DNA from: Terriglobales bacterium
GTDB lineage: Bacteria > Acidobacteriota > Terriglobia > Terriglobales > Acidobacteriaceae
Assembly: GCA_015655365.1 (NCBI GenBank)
Contig: JAATFE010000481.1
Coordinates: forward strand, 1-12,194
Reading direction: 5' to 3'
DNA: 12,194 nucleotides
The notes beneath the pieces are model-generated. The model did no database searches. It saw only the letters and a list, made by a program, of their open reading frames with translations, and was not told where the DNA came from. Each line of letters begins with the position of its first letter. Position 1 is the stretch's first letter. A program made the position numbers and the translations under genes. Positions 1-10,109 of the stretch are shown piece by piece.

Positions 1-615
1 GAAGAGACCCAGTCGTTCAAAAAGATCTTCGCTCCGTTTGCCGGTGTCATCACGGCGCGCAACGTCGACATCGGTGACCTCATCAATGCCGGCAGCAACG
101 GCGTTGGCAAAGAGATGTTCCACTTGGCAGCGGTCCAGCAGATGCGCGTCTATATTCAGGTTCCCCAGTTCAACTCCCGCGCCGCCACCCCCGGCACGCT
201 GGCCGAGTTGAATGTTCCCGAATTGCCCGGAAAGTCTTTTGCCGGCCACGTGGTCAGGGCCTCCAACGCCATGGACGCGGCATCGCGGACCATGCGCGTG
301 GAAGTCGATGTGGACAATCCGAACGGCGTGCTGATGCCTAGTGAATATGTTGAGGTGCACTTGAAAGTGGCCACGCCCACCAACTCCCTCATCGTGCCTG
401 TCAACGCCCTCTTGTTCCGTTCCGAGGGAATGAGCGCCGCAGTTGTGCAGGCCGACCATGTGGTGTTGCAGCGGGTCGTCATCGGCCGCGATTTCGGCGA
501 CGCACTTGAAGTCGTATCCGGATTGGATGCAGGAGATCAAATCGTCCTCAATCCTCCGGATTCAATCGCTGCTGGCCAAAAGGTCCGGCTCTTGCCGGCT
601 GGAGCACAGCAATGA
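1..615 (+). CDS. RND efflux periplasmic adaptor (membrane fusion protein), C-terminal part
   Basis: The reading frame is open from the first base, so the gene begins upstream of the window; 204 residues are visible. They start with EETQSFKKIFAPFAGVITAR followed by NVDIGDLINAG, the typical second half of the barrel-sandwich (lipoyl-like) domain of HlyD/AcrA-type adaptors. A beta-barrel domain (around VQQMRVYIQVPQ and the FAGHVVRASNAMDAASRTMRVEVDVDN stretch, the latter in two parts) and a membrane-proximal domain ending near GQKVRLLPAG follow. Such adaptors link an inner-membrane RND pump to an outer-membrane channel. The stop codon overlaps the start of the outer-membrane factor gene (ATGA at 612-615), so the two are translationally coupled; the pump gene would be expected upstream. 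The substrate cannot be told from this fragment. The ATG at 115 is internal and is not the start. Confidence 0.93.
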   Translation, partial: EETQSFKKIFAPFAGVITARNVDIGDLINAGSNGVGKEMFHLAAVQQMRVYIQVPQFNSRAATPGTLAELNVPELPGKSFAGHVVRASNAMDAASRTMRVEVDVDNPNGVLMPSEYVEVHLKVATPTNSLIVPVNALLFRSEGMSAAVVQADHVVLQRVVIGRDFGDALEVVSGLDAGDQIVLNPPDSIAAGQKVRLLPAGAQQ

Positions 616-2078
616 AAACAGGATTCGTTGCGCTTGGAGCCTTGTTGATCCTGTGTGCCGGCTGCCGTGTCGGACCGAAATACAGCGTACCGACGGCGCC
701 TACGCCGCCCGCATTCACCGAGCAGCCACCGCAGTCCTTCTCCGCTTCAAAGGAGTGGGCTGCCGCCACGCCGGGAGATGCCTGGGCGAAGCAATACTGG
801 TGGGAAGCCTTTCACGACCCCGATTTGAACGCACTGGAAGAGCGCGTCGACGTCAGCAATCAGACGCTGAAAAGTGCCGAGGCCCGCTTCCGCGAGGCGC
901 GCGCCTTTGTGCGTGAAAACCGCGCTTCGCGTTTTCCAACTGTCTCCACCGGCGCTTCGATTACGCGGGATCGCTTGTCGCGGAATCAAGGCGTGCCGGC
1001 CCCGGCAAATGAAACCGCTTATGGCGATTTCGATTATGGTCTGACTGCTTCGTGGGAACCGGATTTATGGGGGCGCATTCATAATCTCGTGGCTTCATCG
1101 GTACAAAGCGCGCAGGCCAGTGCCGGCGATTTGGAAAATGCGCGCCTGAGCCTTCATGCCGAACTCGCGCTCAATTATTTCGATCTGCGCAGTTTGGACA
1201 ACGAGCGAAAGATTCTGGACGATTCGGTGATCGACTACCAGAAGGCGCTCGAACTTACGCAGAACCGCTATGACGGCGGCGCAGTCAGCCGCGCGGAGGT
1301 CGAGGAAGCGCGCACACAATTGGAAGCGACCCGCGCGCAGGCGATCGATGTCACGGATATGCGGACGCAATATCAGGACGCCATTGCCGTGCTCACAGGC
1401 CAGGCTCCCGAAGGCTTTACGATCGCATATAGAACGGGCCCGATGACCTTGCCTGTCATTCCCACCGGTGTTCCTTCCGCGTTGCTCGAACGGCGACCCG
1501 ATATAGCTGCTGCGGAAAGGCGCGTAGCCTCCGCAAATAGTCAGATCGGTCTTGCCCGTGCGGCTTTCTATCCCCAGGTTCTTCTCAGTGCGACTGCCGG
1601 ATTGGATGCCACCAACATCACCAACTGGTTTACCTGGCCCAGCCGCTTGTGGGCGGTTGGACCGAGCGTCGCGCAGACTCTCTTCGATGCGGGCAGACGC
1701 CGTGCCGTCGTCGAAGAATCCAGCGCCAACTACGACTCGCTGGTCGCCGACTACCGGCAGAACGTGCTGACGGCATTTCAGCAAGTTGAAGATAACCTGG
1801 CTTCCTTGCGCATTCTCGAAGAGGAATCGGCGCGGCAACAACACGCCGTGACCTCCGCGCACGCGTCCGAAGATCTTGCCCTAAATCGCTATAAGGGCGG
1901 ATTGGTAACCTATCTCGATGTGGTCACCGTGCAAACGATTCGGCTCCAGAACGAGCGCGTCGCGGTGGACATCGACCGTCGCCGGATGGAAGCCAGCGTG
2001 TCGCTGATCCGCGCGCTAGGTGGTGGCTGGAATGCCAACTCGCTGCCCAAGAGCGAGGTCCTCGCAGCCGTCAAGTGA
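612..2078 (+). CDS. TolC/NodT-family outer-membrane efflux lipoprotein
   Basis: This 488-residue protein starts MKTGFVALGALLILCAGC, a lipoprotein signal peptide with lipobox LCAGC, giving Cys18 as the lipidated residue. RVGPKYSVP follows, the usual opening of NodT/OprM/CusC-type outer-membrane factors. Two outer-membrane-efflux repeats fill roughly residues 65-260 and 275-465, with long Ala/Glu/Arg-rich helices such as LTQNRYDGGAVSRAEVEEAR and the second-repeat counterpart LALNRYKGGLVTYLDVV. GPSVAQTLFDAGRRRA is a family hallmark. The length is normal for the family. The trimer forms the channel through the outer membrane and the periplasmic tunnel. The gene overlaps the adaptor by 4 bp, so it is probably the last gene of a pump operon, and a strong terminator lies 32 bp past the stop. 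Drug, metal or solvent specificity is not visible. Confidence 0.95.
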   Translation: MKTGFVALGALLILCAGCRVGPKYSVPTAPTPPAFTEQPPQSFSASKEWAAATPGDAWAKQYWWEAFHDPDLNALEERVDVSNQTLKSAEARFREARAFVRENRASRFPTVSTGASITRDRLSRNQGVPAPANETAYGDFDYGLTASWEPDLWGRIHNLVASSVQSAQASAGDLENARLSLHAELALNYFDLRSLDNERKILDDSVIDYQKALELTQNRYDGGAVSRAEVEEARTQLEATRAQAIDVTDMRTQYQDAIAVLTGQAPEGFTIAYRTGPMTLPVIPTGVPSALLERRPDIAAAERRVASANSQIGLARAAFYPQVLLSATAGLDATNITNWFTWPSRLWAVGPSVAQTLFDAGRRRAVVEESSANYDSLVADYRQNVLTAFQQVEDNLASLRILEEESARQQHAVTSAHASEDLALNRYKGGLVTYLDVVTVQTIRLQNERVAVDIDRRRMEASVSLIRALGGGWNANSLPKSEVLAAVK

Positions 2079-2110
2079 GACGGAGCCGCTTGCATGGACG
2101 ATAAGTTCTC

Positions 2111-2164
2111 GCGCTTGTCGAGGGTCCGGTGACCTGGACCCTCGGCAAGCGCGTTCTTGCTTTT
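2111..2164 (+). terminator. Intrinsic terminator of the efflux operon
   Basis: Arms 2111-2127 (GCGCTTGTCGAGGGTCC) and 2136-2152 (GGACCCTCGGCAAGCGC) pair over 17 bp with a single G-T wobble around an 8-nt loop. GTTCTTGCTTTT follows. It starts 32 bp after the stop of the outer-membrane factor gene and reads in its direction. Confidence 0.9.
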
Positions 2165-2252
2165 GCGCCTGACCTGGGACACGCATAAATCTCAACCGCA
2201 ATAGAATCGCCCGGTCAAAAAATGGACCGCATCTGCAAAAACTCCCAGCGTT

Positions 2253-3401
2253 CTACGGCACAAACACCTTGAGCCTTACATGCCACCTGGTGCTCTCGCC
2301 GGGCTTCAGTGTCACCATGCCAGTATCGGTCTTGCCCCACTCCTTGCCGAAGGGGTCGCCAAAGTTGTACTGGTGCTCGATGGCCACAAATTGCTTGGTC
2401 GGGGGCGCATACATCTGGATCGCCTTGATCTCCGGCGAGAGGCCTTCGATGGTTACGCCGTAATGCGCGGCCGGATCAATGACCCGCACCGTGACGGCGC
2501 CATCCTTCCATGCCAGGTGATTCCAGTTGTCGTCGTAGAAGTTGTCGGCTAGGGCTGTGCCGCCCGCCACGCGCAGGTCGAACTTGGTTCCCTCCACGGG
2601 CAAAACCTTGCCGGTGGGGAAGACGTTGTCGTAGCCATCCACTTCGGCCATCGTCGAGGCCGGAATCTCGACCTTTACCTGGGTGCGGTCGCCCGAAGGC
2701 AGGTTGAAGTAAGGGTGCCACGCAATCGCCATGGGCTCGGACTCGCCGCCCACGTTCTTGGCCACGATGCTGGCATCCACGGCGTCGGCCGTCAGCGTGA
2801 CAGTGACGATCAGGTCGGTCTTGGAGAGCCAGTGGCCGCCAAAGTTACCGCCGCGGATGGTGCCCGTGACCTGTTCGCCGCCGGGGACCTTGCGCACACT
2901 GATGTTCTCGGTTTTGGCCTTCAGGATGAGCCCATGCATGGCGTGGCGCTCCGCGGTTGGCAGTTTGCCGATATTGTTGGCAGGCAGGGTGATGTTGTGG
3001 CCCTGCCACTCGATGGTCAGGGTTGTGCCGTCGGCCAAGAGCTTGCCGCGAATGCGGTTGGGGTAGGGAACCAGAAAGGCCGCGCCCTGCCCGTAACCCA
3101 GATTGCCATTCGCGTCATCGTCCTGGTCCAGCACTTTCTTGGACTCGGCCAGGCTGGGCGAAGCCAGCACGTCCACATTGCCCTTGCCGGGGAAGTTGGC
3201 CGTGATCTGCAGAACTTCCATGCCGCGGCCGGGTGCGAGAGTTACGCCGGTGAACTCCGGCCTGGTGGTGCTGGCGGCCGTGCGGCTCAGGGTGACCACC
3301 TTCAGGCCGCCGATCTCCGGTGCGTCCTGGGCCTGGCTGGTCAGGACGAGCGAGACCGCCAAAAAGGGAAGTAGAGCAAGTGCGTGAACCAATAGCTTCA
3401 T
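2253..3401 (-). CDS. galM: Secreted aldose 1-epimerase (galactose mutarotase)
   Basis: The protein interconverts alpha and beta anomers of aldoses. Family motifs are present in order: PYPNRI near residues 112-117, HAMHGL near 153-158 (substrate-binding His), AWHPYFNL with His229, and AIEHQYNFGDPFG near the C-terminus, whose Glu342 matches the catalytic base. I chose the start at 3401 (382 residues): it gives a clean signal peptide (MKLLVHALALLPFLAVSLVL, then TSQA-Q as a likely cleavage site) and has AGGATGGA upstream. A longer start at 3446 adds 15 residues in front of the signal peptide and has no ribosome binding site. Export suggests work on periplasmic or extracellular sugars rather than the cytoplasmic Leloir pathway. 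The gene stands alone, divergent from the glycosylase gene. No convincing terminator follows; only a 5-bp stem near 2214-2231 is seen. Confidence 0.92.
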   Translation of the reverse strand: MKLLVHALALLPFLAVSLVLTSQAQDAPEIGGLKVVTLSRTAASTTRPEFTGVTLAPGRGMEVLQITANFPGKGNVDVLASPSLAESKKVLDQDDDANGNLGYGQGAAFLVPYPNRIRGKLLADGTTLTIEWQGHNITLPANNIGKLPTAERHAMHGLILKAKTENISVRKVPGGEQVTGTIRGGNFGGHWLSKTDLIVTVTLTADAVDASIVAKNVGGESEPMAIAWHPYFNLPSGDRTQVKVEIPASTMAEVDGYDNVFPTGKVLPVEGTKFDLRVAGGTALADNFYDDNWNHLAWKDGAVTVRVIDPAAHYGVTIEGLSPEIKAIQMYAPPTKQFVAIEHQYNFGDPFGKEWGKTDTGMVTLKPGESTRWHVRLKVFVP

Positions 3402-3563
3402 CTCAATCCATCCTGGAGTTGCAATCGGATTCTCCGGCTGGCTCATTTACGCGGAGCGAATTCACGGCGCAGGAAAGCATATTCCGAAGGCGCAGCTATT
3501 CTATCCCAACCCATGCCGCCGGCGCACTCCAAGCCTCATCGCCCGAGCGGGTAGAATGACCCC
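3402..3563. other. Divergent intergenic region, galM / uracil-DNA glycosylase
   Basis: These 162 bp separate two divergently transcribed genes and must hold a promoter for each. I found no hexamer pair with good spacing on either strand. TATTCT at about 3492 is a possible plus-strand -10, but it lacks a recognisable -35. Confidence 0.4.
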
Positions 3564-4256
3564 ATGTCCGCTGCGCCAAAATCTCTGTCGGCTTTGAACG
3601 CACGCATCGTAGCCTGTGAGCGCTGCATGCGGCTGCGCACCTACTGCGCCGAGGTGGCGCGGGTGCGCCGCAAGGCTTTCGCCGATGTCGAATATTGGGG
3701 GCGGCCTGTTCCATCTTTCGGCGATCCGCTGGCGCGGGTCCTGGTGGTCGGCCTGGCGCCCGGAGCACACGGCTCCAACCGCACCGGCCGGCCCTTCACC
3801 GGCGACGGATCGGGCGATTTTCTATTTCCCGCGCTTTATGACACGGGCTTTGCCTCGCAGCCCAAAGCCTTTTCGCGCGACGACGGCATGAAGCTTACCG
3901 GCCTGTGGATCAACTCGGTCGTCCGCTGCGCGCCCCCGGCCAACAAGCCCACGCCCGAGGAACTCCGCAACTGCGCGCCCTGGCTCGACGAGGAGATTCG
4001 CCTGCTCAAGAACCTGCGTGTCGTCCTCTGCCTGGGTAAAATCGCCTTCGACGGCTTCCTGGCCCATCAATTGCGTGCCGGCCAGCTCCCCGCGCGCGCC
4101 GGCTTCGTCTTCCGCCATGGCGCGGAGTATGCGTTGCCCAGCGGGCTTATCCTGATGGCCAGCTATCACCCTTCGTTGCAGAACACCAATACCGGCAGGC
4201 TCACACGTCCGATGTTTCTGGCCATCTTCAACCGCGCCCGCGAGCTTGTCACATAA
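3564..4256 (+). CDS. Uracil-DNA glycosylase, family 5 (UDGb) type, Fe-S
   Basis: This 230-residue enzyme would remove uracil, and as known for UDGb also some other deaminated bases, from DNA as the first step of base excision repair. Four cysteines, C18 and C21 (CERC) plus C122 (RCAPP) and C137 (NCAPW), match the 4Fe-4S ligands of family 4 and 5 enzymes. The first motif is GLAPGAHGSNRTGRPFTGD (63-81), as in family 5, not the GEAPG of family 4. The C-terminal motif is HPSLQNTNTGRLT (202-214), also typical of UDGb. NSVVRCAPPANKPTP is the middle conserved block. The start at 3564 keeps the N-terminal Cys pair, although the ribosome binding site is poor. The gene is monocistronic as far as can be seen. 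Confidence 0.92.
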   Translation: MSAAPKSLSALNARIVACERCMRLRTYCAEVARVRRKAFADVEYWGRPVPSFGDPLARVLVVGLAPGAHGSNRTGRPFTGDGSGDFLFPALYDTGFASQPKAFSRDDGMKLTGLWINSVVRCAPPANKPTPEELRNCAPWLDEEIRLLKNLRVVLCLGKIAFDGFLAHQLRAGQLPARAGFVFRHGAEYALPSGLILMASYHPSLQNTNTGRLTRPMFLAIFNRARELVT

Positions 4257-4579
4257 AGCAAAGTTTTGCCAAATGGCGACACTCTTGCTTTATAGGGCGC
4301 ACTGTCTGCCTTTGGTCGCTTCTGCCGCTTCGATGACACGGCGGAAATCCTTCTCCCAGTTCCCGGCAGCATCCTCGGCAGCGCCGGGGAACAATACCCC
4401 ACGACCGGTCACCGGAGCAGACTCCACGACGGACACACACGCGGCTCCCTCTTTGGACGATGAGACACCGTGTCTTGGGAGGGCGAGTCCCGATCCTCTC
4501 TCCCAAACCCGAAGCACCGCAGCCTTCCAGCTCCAGTTCTTTTCTTCGCCATTCTTCCTGATTACCCCCTACCTCGTCG
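4257..4579. other. Gene-poor stretch between UDG and cupin genes
   Basis: No gene is supported in these 323 bp. ORFs exist on both strands but lack ribosome binding sites and recognisable motifs. On the minus strand one frame reads GNWEKDFRRVIEAAEATKG near 4320-4380, which looks protein-like and could be a gene remnant. A weak 8-bp inverted repeat (TAAAGCAA 4254-4261 with TTGCTTTA 4285-4292) starts in the glycosylase stop codon and might end that transcript. A 13-nt palindrome, AGACACCGTGTCT, sits at 4463-4475. No clear terminator for the cupin gene is visible. Confidence 0.4.
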
Positions 4580-5080
4580 CTACTGAATTTCCTGAATCTT
4601 GACCACGAAGCAGGTGACTGTTTTTTCGCCGGACACTAGCATTTGATGAGGCACGCCCGCGGGGACGTGGACCAGATCGCCCGCCTTCATCTCCTGGCGC
4701 TTTCCGCTTTCGATGGCGATGCCGCGCATTTCTCCCGGCGCAACGATGTGCCCACCTTTCACCGTGCCACCGGTTACCATGACGGCGCGGCCCTCCAGGA
4801 CGTAGAAGAGATCGGCGAAGTCCTGATGCACCTCGGCGTCGCCGTCGCGGCTGCGGAAGGAAAGCATGGTGCTGTGGCCGGCGTACTCCTTCAGCGTCTC
4901 GCTGGCCGAGCCGTCGCCGTACGTCGCCATTTTGCGCAGGTAAGCGCCCCGCTCCAGCAGAATGGCCGGAGACCAGTGATCTACGGGATTGCGGGGGCCC
5001 TTGGCGCCGGACGGAGGGGGAACGACTTCTTTTTCTGCCGGCAGCAGTTCCTTCATGATTTGTTGCGCGATCTTGTCCAT
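4580..5080 (-). CDS. Small cupin-domain protein
   Basis: This 166-residue protein has one cupin barrel over roughly residues 65-160. Motif 1 is HQDFADLFYVLEG (His85, Asp87, Asp90 or Glu96) and motif 2 is GDLVHVPAGVPHQ (His145). The usual second His and Glu of motif 1 are replaced by acidic residues, so metal binding is possible but uncertain. Cupins of this size range from sugar isomerases to dioxygenases and binding proteins; no specific reaction can be assigned. I chose the ATG at 5080. GGAG lies 14 nt upstream, which is rather far. An upstream TTG at 5161 would add 27 residues, but that stretch is antisense to the conserved transposase remnant and is not real coding sequence. No partner gene is adjacent. 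Confidence 0.85.
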   Translation of the reverse strand: MDKIAQQIMKELLPAEKEVVPPPSGAKGPRNPVDHWSPAILLERGAYLRKMATYGDGSASETLKEYAGHSTMLSFRSRDGDAEVHQDFADLFYVLEGRAVMVTGGTVKGGHIVAPGEMRGIAIESGKRQEMKAGDLVHVPAGVPHQMLVSGEKTVTCFVVKIQEIQ

Positions 5081-5123
5081 CTCTATTTTTTGGTCTCCTC
5101 TGTTTCCGATATGAATTGCACCC

Positions 5124-5487
5124 AATGTGCTTGATCGCAACTTCTCCGTGGCCGCGCTCAATCAGGAGTAGGTGAGCGATTTTACCTATATCGCGACAAA
5201 AGAAGGATTATAGTTTCTTGCCGTTCAGTCGCAAGGTGGTAGGCGGTTCGATGCAGCCCAACCTAGTGATCGATGCTCTGGAGATGGCCTGGTTTACCCG
5301 CAATCCGGGCAAGAAGGCAGAGCCGATCTTTCATAGCGATCGCGGCAGCCAATATGCCATCAATGAGCCGCAAAGGAAACAGTTAGGACGACGCCTGCTT
5401 GGAGACGCTGTTCGGTTCGTTAAAGGTGGAACGGCTGTATGGCCAGCGTTTTGAAACCATCGCTTGGCTGGTTTGGTAAACCGAACA
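5124..5487 (+). pseudogene. IS3-family transposase (OrfB, rve) remnant
   Basis: Successive frames rebuild the C-terminal half of an IS3 OrfB integrase. 5124-5225 reads NVLDRNFSVAALNQE, stop, [13 protein letters not shown], stop, FLAV. A shift at about 5224 leads into [20 protein letters not shown] and continues to [10 protein letters not shown] near 5334-5363. A deletion before 5402 changes frame to [19 protein letters not shown], then a short in-frame gap precedes IAWLVW. A one-base loss at 5477-5479 gives NRT. The catalytic residues are still recognisable: Asp of SDFTY, Asp of HSDRG and Glu of ETLFG. Two in-frame stops, at least two frameshifts and missing segments (notably the CWDNACS region) show it is dead. 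The N-terminal part and OrfA are absent. It lies directly upstream of the cupin gene on the opposite strand. Confidence 0.88.
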
Positions 5488-5545
5488 CTAGTGAAGGTTG
5501 CTGCCTGAGATTTCAGGGCTGATCGAGCCAGGCCGTGGAAATGAC

Positions 5546-5600
5546 GGTTTATGGAAAGCCCGGAAAGCGGCAGTGCTGTTTTCCAGGCTTTCCATAAACC
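5546..5600. repeat. 15-bp perfect inverted repeat (hairpin)
   Basis: GGTTTATGGAAAGCC (5546-5560) and GGCTTTCCATAAACC (5586-5600) are exact reverse complements. Inside, after one mismatch, GGAAA (5562-5566) and TTTCC (5580-5584) extend the stem, leaving a 13-nt loop. It lies about 60 bp past the transposase remnant, with no T tract on either side. It may be an insertion-element end, a small palindromic repeat element or a transcription stop. Confidence 0.8.
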
Positions 5601-5686
5601 TCGGAAATCGATGAAGCCGATTCCCACATTACCGCCGCCACGACTACGACGGGGCCATGGCCTGCATTACCATTTGTCATCTCATG

Positions 5687-5724
5687 AAACTTTACAACTT
5701 TTCTGCCGCGCAAAAACTTTACAA
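5687..5724. repeat. Direct repeat AAACTTTACAA downstream of ssb
   Basis: The 11-mer occurs at 5687-5697 and 5714-5724. The second copy lies in ACTTTACAAAAGT (5716-5728). On the minus strand that forms a 5-bp stem, ACTTT-TGT-AAAGT, followed by TTTT, 15 bases past the ssb stop. This is a weak candidate for the ssb terminator. Confidence 0.35.
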
Positions 5725-5743
5725 AAGTGGTCGCAGGTACAGG

Positions 5744-6229
5744 TCAAAACGGAATATCGTCGTCGGAAATTTCGGTTTGCTGAGCCAGCTCATCCTGCCC
5801 GGCAGGCGTGCGCTGGTCAAAGCTGGCCGTCGAGCTGGCGGGGCTGGATTGCCGGCTGTAACCGCCCTGGCTTGCGCCGCCCGAGCCTTCATCGCGGCTG
5901 GAGAGCAGAACCAGCTCGTTGACGATGATCTCGGTGCGATAGCGCTTCTGGCCGGATTCCTTGTCGTCCCAACTGCGGGTCTGGATCTTGCCCTCGACGT
6001 AGATCTTGGAACCCTTCTTCACATAGTCGCGGACGATCTCGGCGGTGCGGGTGAAGGCTACCAGATTGTGCCATTCGGTGCGATCCTGCCAGTTGCCCTG
6101 CGCGTCTTTCTGGCGGTCGCTGGTTGCCAGGGTGAGGTTGGCCACCATGGTGCCGCCGGCTGTGGAACGAATCTCGGGGTCTTTCCCCACATTGCCCAAA
6201 AGGGTTACTTTGTTGACGCTTCTTGCCAT
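5744..6229 (-). CDS. ssb: Single-stranded DNA-binding protein
   Basis: This 161-residue SSB binds and protects single-stranded DNA at forks and during repair. It opens MARSVNKVTLLGNVGKDPEI, the standard start of bacterial SSB, and the OB fold runs to about residue 108 with RTEWHNLVAFTRTAEI and KGSKIYVEGKIQTRSW. A Gly/Ser/Gln-rich linker follows. The protein ends DDDIPF, the acidic tip that recruits replication and repair partners. The start at 6229 has AGGAG nine bases upstream; an upstream start at 6325 would add 32 residues unlike any SSB. The gene stands alone, without the rpsF/rpsR neighbours common elsewhere. Its upstream region carries a 17-bp sequence shared with nrdJ. Confidence 0.97.
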   Translation of the reverse strand: MARSVNKVTLLGNVGKDPEIRSTAGGTMVANLTLATSDRQKDAQGNWQDRTEWHNLVAFTRTAEIVRDYVKKGSKIYVEGKIQTRSWDDKESGQKRYRTEIIVNELVLLSSRDEGSGGASQGGYSRQSSPASSTASFDQRTPAGQDELAQQTEISDDDIPF

Positions 6230-6531
6230 TTTCTTGCACTCCTGCTTCCTGCCAAATTGGCGTGCCCGTTGAACCCAACCAGATGTTAGCGACGTGAGTT
6301 GTCCGCCGCAAATTCTGCGTTTCACTGCAAATTGTGGCTACCGGCATCGCGCGCGCCCGGTCAGATTCAATGGCCACGACGCGATATTGTCCTTTTCCGG
6401 ACCAGTCCGTGAGCCTGTCGCGGACTCTCTTCCTCGATATCCCTGCAGTCTCAAAAAGTATAAACGGTTGGGGGAACTACTGCTGAAAACAGAGAGAGGG
6501 GCATTTTTCATCGCTTTTCGGCCAATGTGGA
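6230..6531. other. ssb upstream region
   Basis: These 302 bp hold no supported gene. On the minus strand TATACT (6457-6462) could be a -10, but no -35 stands at 16-18 bp. Downstream of it, still upstream of ssb, is the shared 17-mer (6419-6435). AGTCCG (about 6403-6408) and CGGACT (6421-6426) form a 6-bp inverted repeat that overlaps this motif. Confidence 0.4.
6419..6435 (-). promoter_or_regulatory. 17-bp element shared with the nrdJ leader (ssb copy)
   Basis: Read on the minus strand it is GAGGAAGAGAGTCCGCG, identical to 10116-10132. It lies 190-206 bp upstream of the ssb start, in the same orientation relative to its gene as the nrdJ copy. Its role is unknown. Confidence 0.55.
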
Positions 6532-6636
6532 TCATCCCTGCAATTTGGCGAAGAACTTGCGGTGCACCTCGATATCCTCACCTACGACTTGCACTTTGCC
6601 GCTCAAAACTTGCAGCAAAGTGGTCTCAACTGGCAT
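6532..6636 (-). CDS. Possible 34-residue small protein downstream of nrdJ
   Basis: The frame reads MPVETTLLQVLSGKV, then QVVGEDIEVHRKFFAKLQG, then TGA. It begins 48 bp past the nrdJ stop on the same strand, so it would be on the nrdJ transcript. The composition (mixed hydrophobic and charged, GEDIEVHRKFFAKL) looks like protein, unlike the Arg- and Ser-rich spurious frames around it. Against it, there is no Shine-Dalgarno sequence before the ATG and I recognise no family. The start codon abuts one arm of an 11-bp inverted repeat (6598-6608 with 6636-6646). It could also be the tail of a decayed gene. Confidence 0.35.
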   Translation of the reverse strand: MPVETTLLQVLSGKVQVVGEDIEVHRKFFAKLQG

Positions 6637-6646
6637 TTTGAGCGGC
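6598..6646. repeat. 11-bp inverted repeat downstream of nrdJ
   Basis: GCCGCTCAAAA (6598-6608) and TTTTGAGCGGC (6636-6646) are exact reverse complements with a 27-nt spacer. A second, competing 8-bp pairing exists between CACTTTGC (6592-6599) and GCAAAGTG (6615-6622). No T tract follows on the minus strand, so this is not a classical terminator for nrdJ. Confidence 0.6.
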
Positions 6647-6683
6647 AACGCACACAGAAATTCAATCGAAGTTCAACAGGTTC

Positions 6684-9995
<3,312 letters not shown>

Positions 9996-10109
9996 TTGAA
10001 TCTCCTAAAAACAGCAAAAGTCGGTGAATGTTCTGCCCCCTTTCGGCGCAATGCAGCCAGGAAAGGAACAGATTGAGTCTCTGACAAAGAACGGGAAACG
10101 GGGAATTGG

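Noticed and set aside
1095..1862. 255-residue minus-strand ORF
   Set aside because: Antisense to the outer-membrane efflux gene; Arg-rich and without motifs.
2715..3374. 219-residue plus-strand ORF
   Set aside because: Antisense to the aldose 1-epimerase gene and without motifs.
4246..4602. 118-residue plus-strand ORF
   Set aside because: Low-complexity Ser/Ala/Pro composition, overlaps the UDG gene end and has no ribosome binding site.
5744..6325. Longer ssb start at 6325
   Set aside because: The added 32 residues are unlike SSB N-termini, while AGGAG sits nine bases before the ATG at 6229.
6338..6535. 65-residue minus-strand ORF overlapping the 34-residue ORF by ATGA
   Set aside because: Its composition is Arg/Ser-rich, it covers the possible ssb promoter and the shared 17-mer, and nothing resembles a family.
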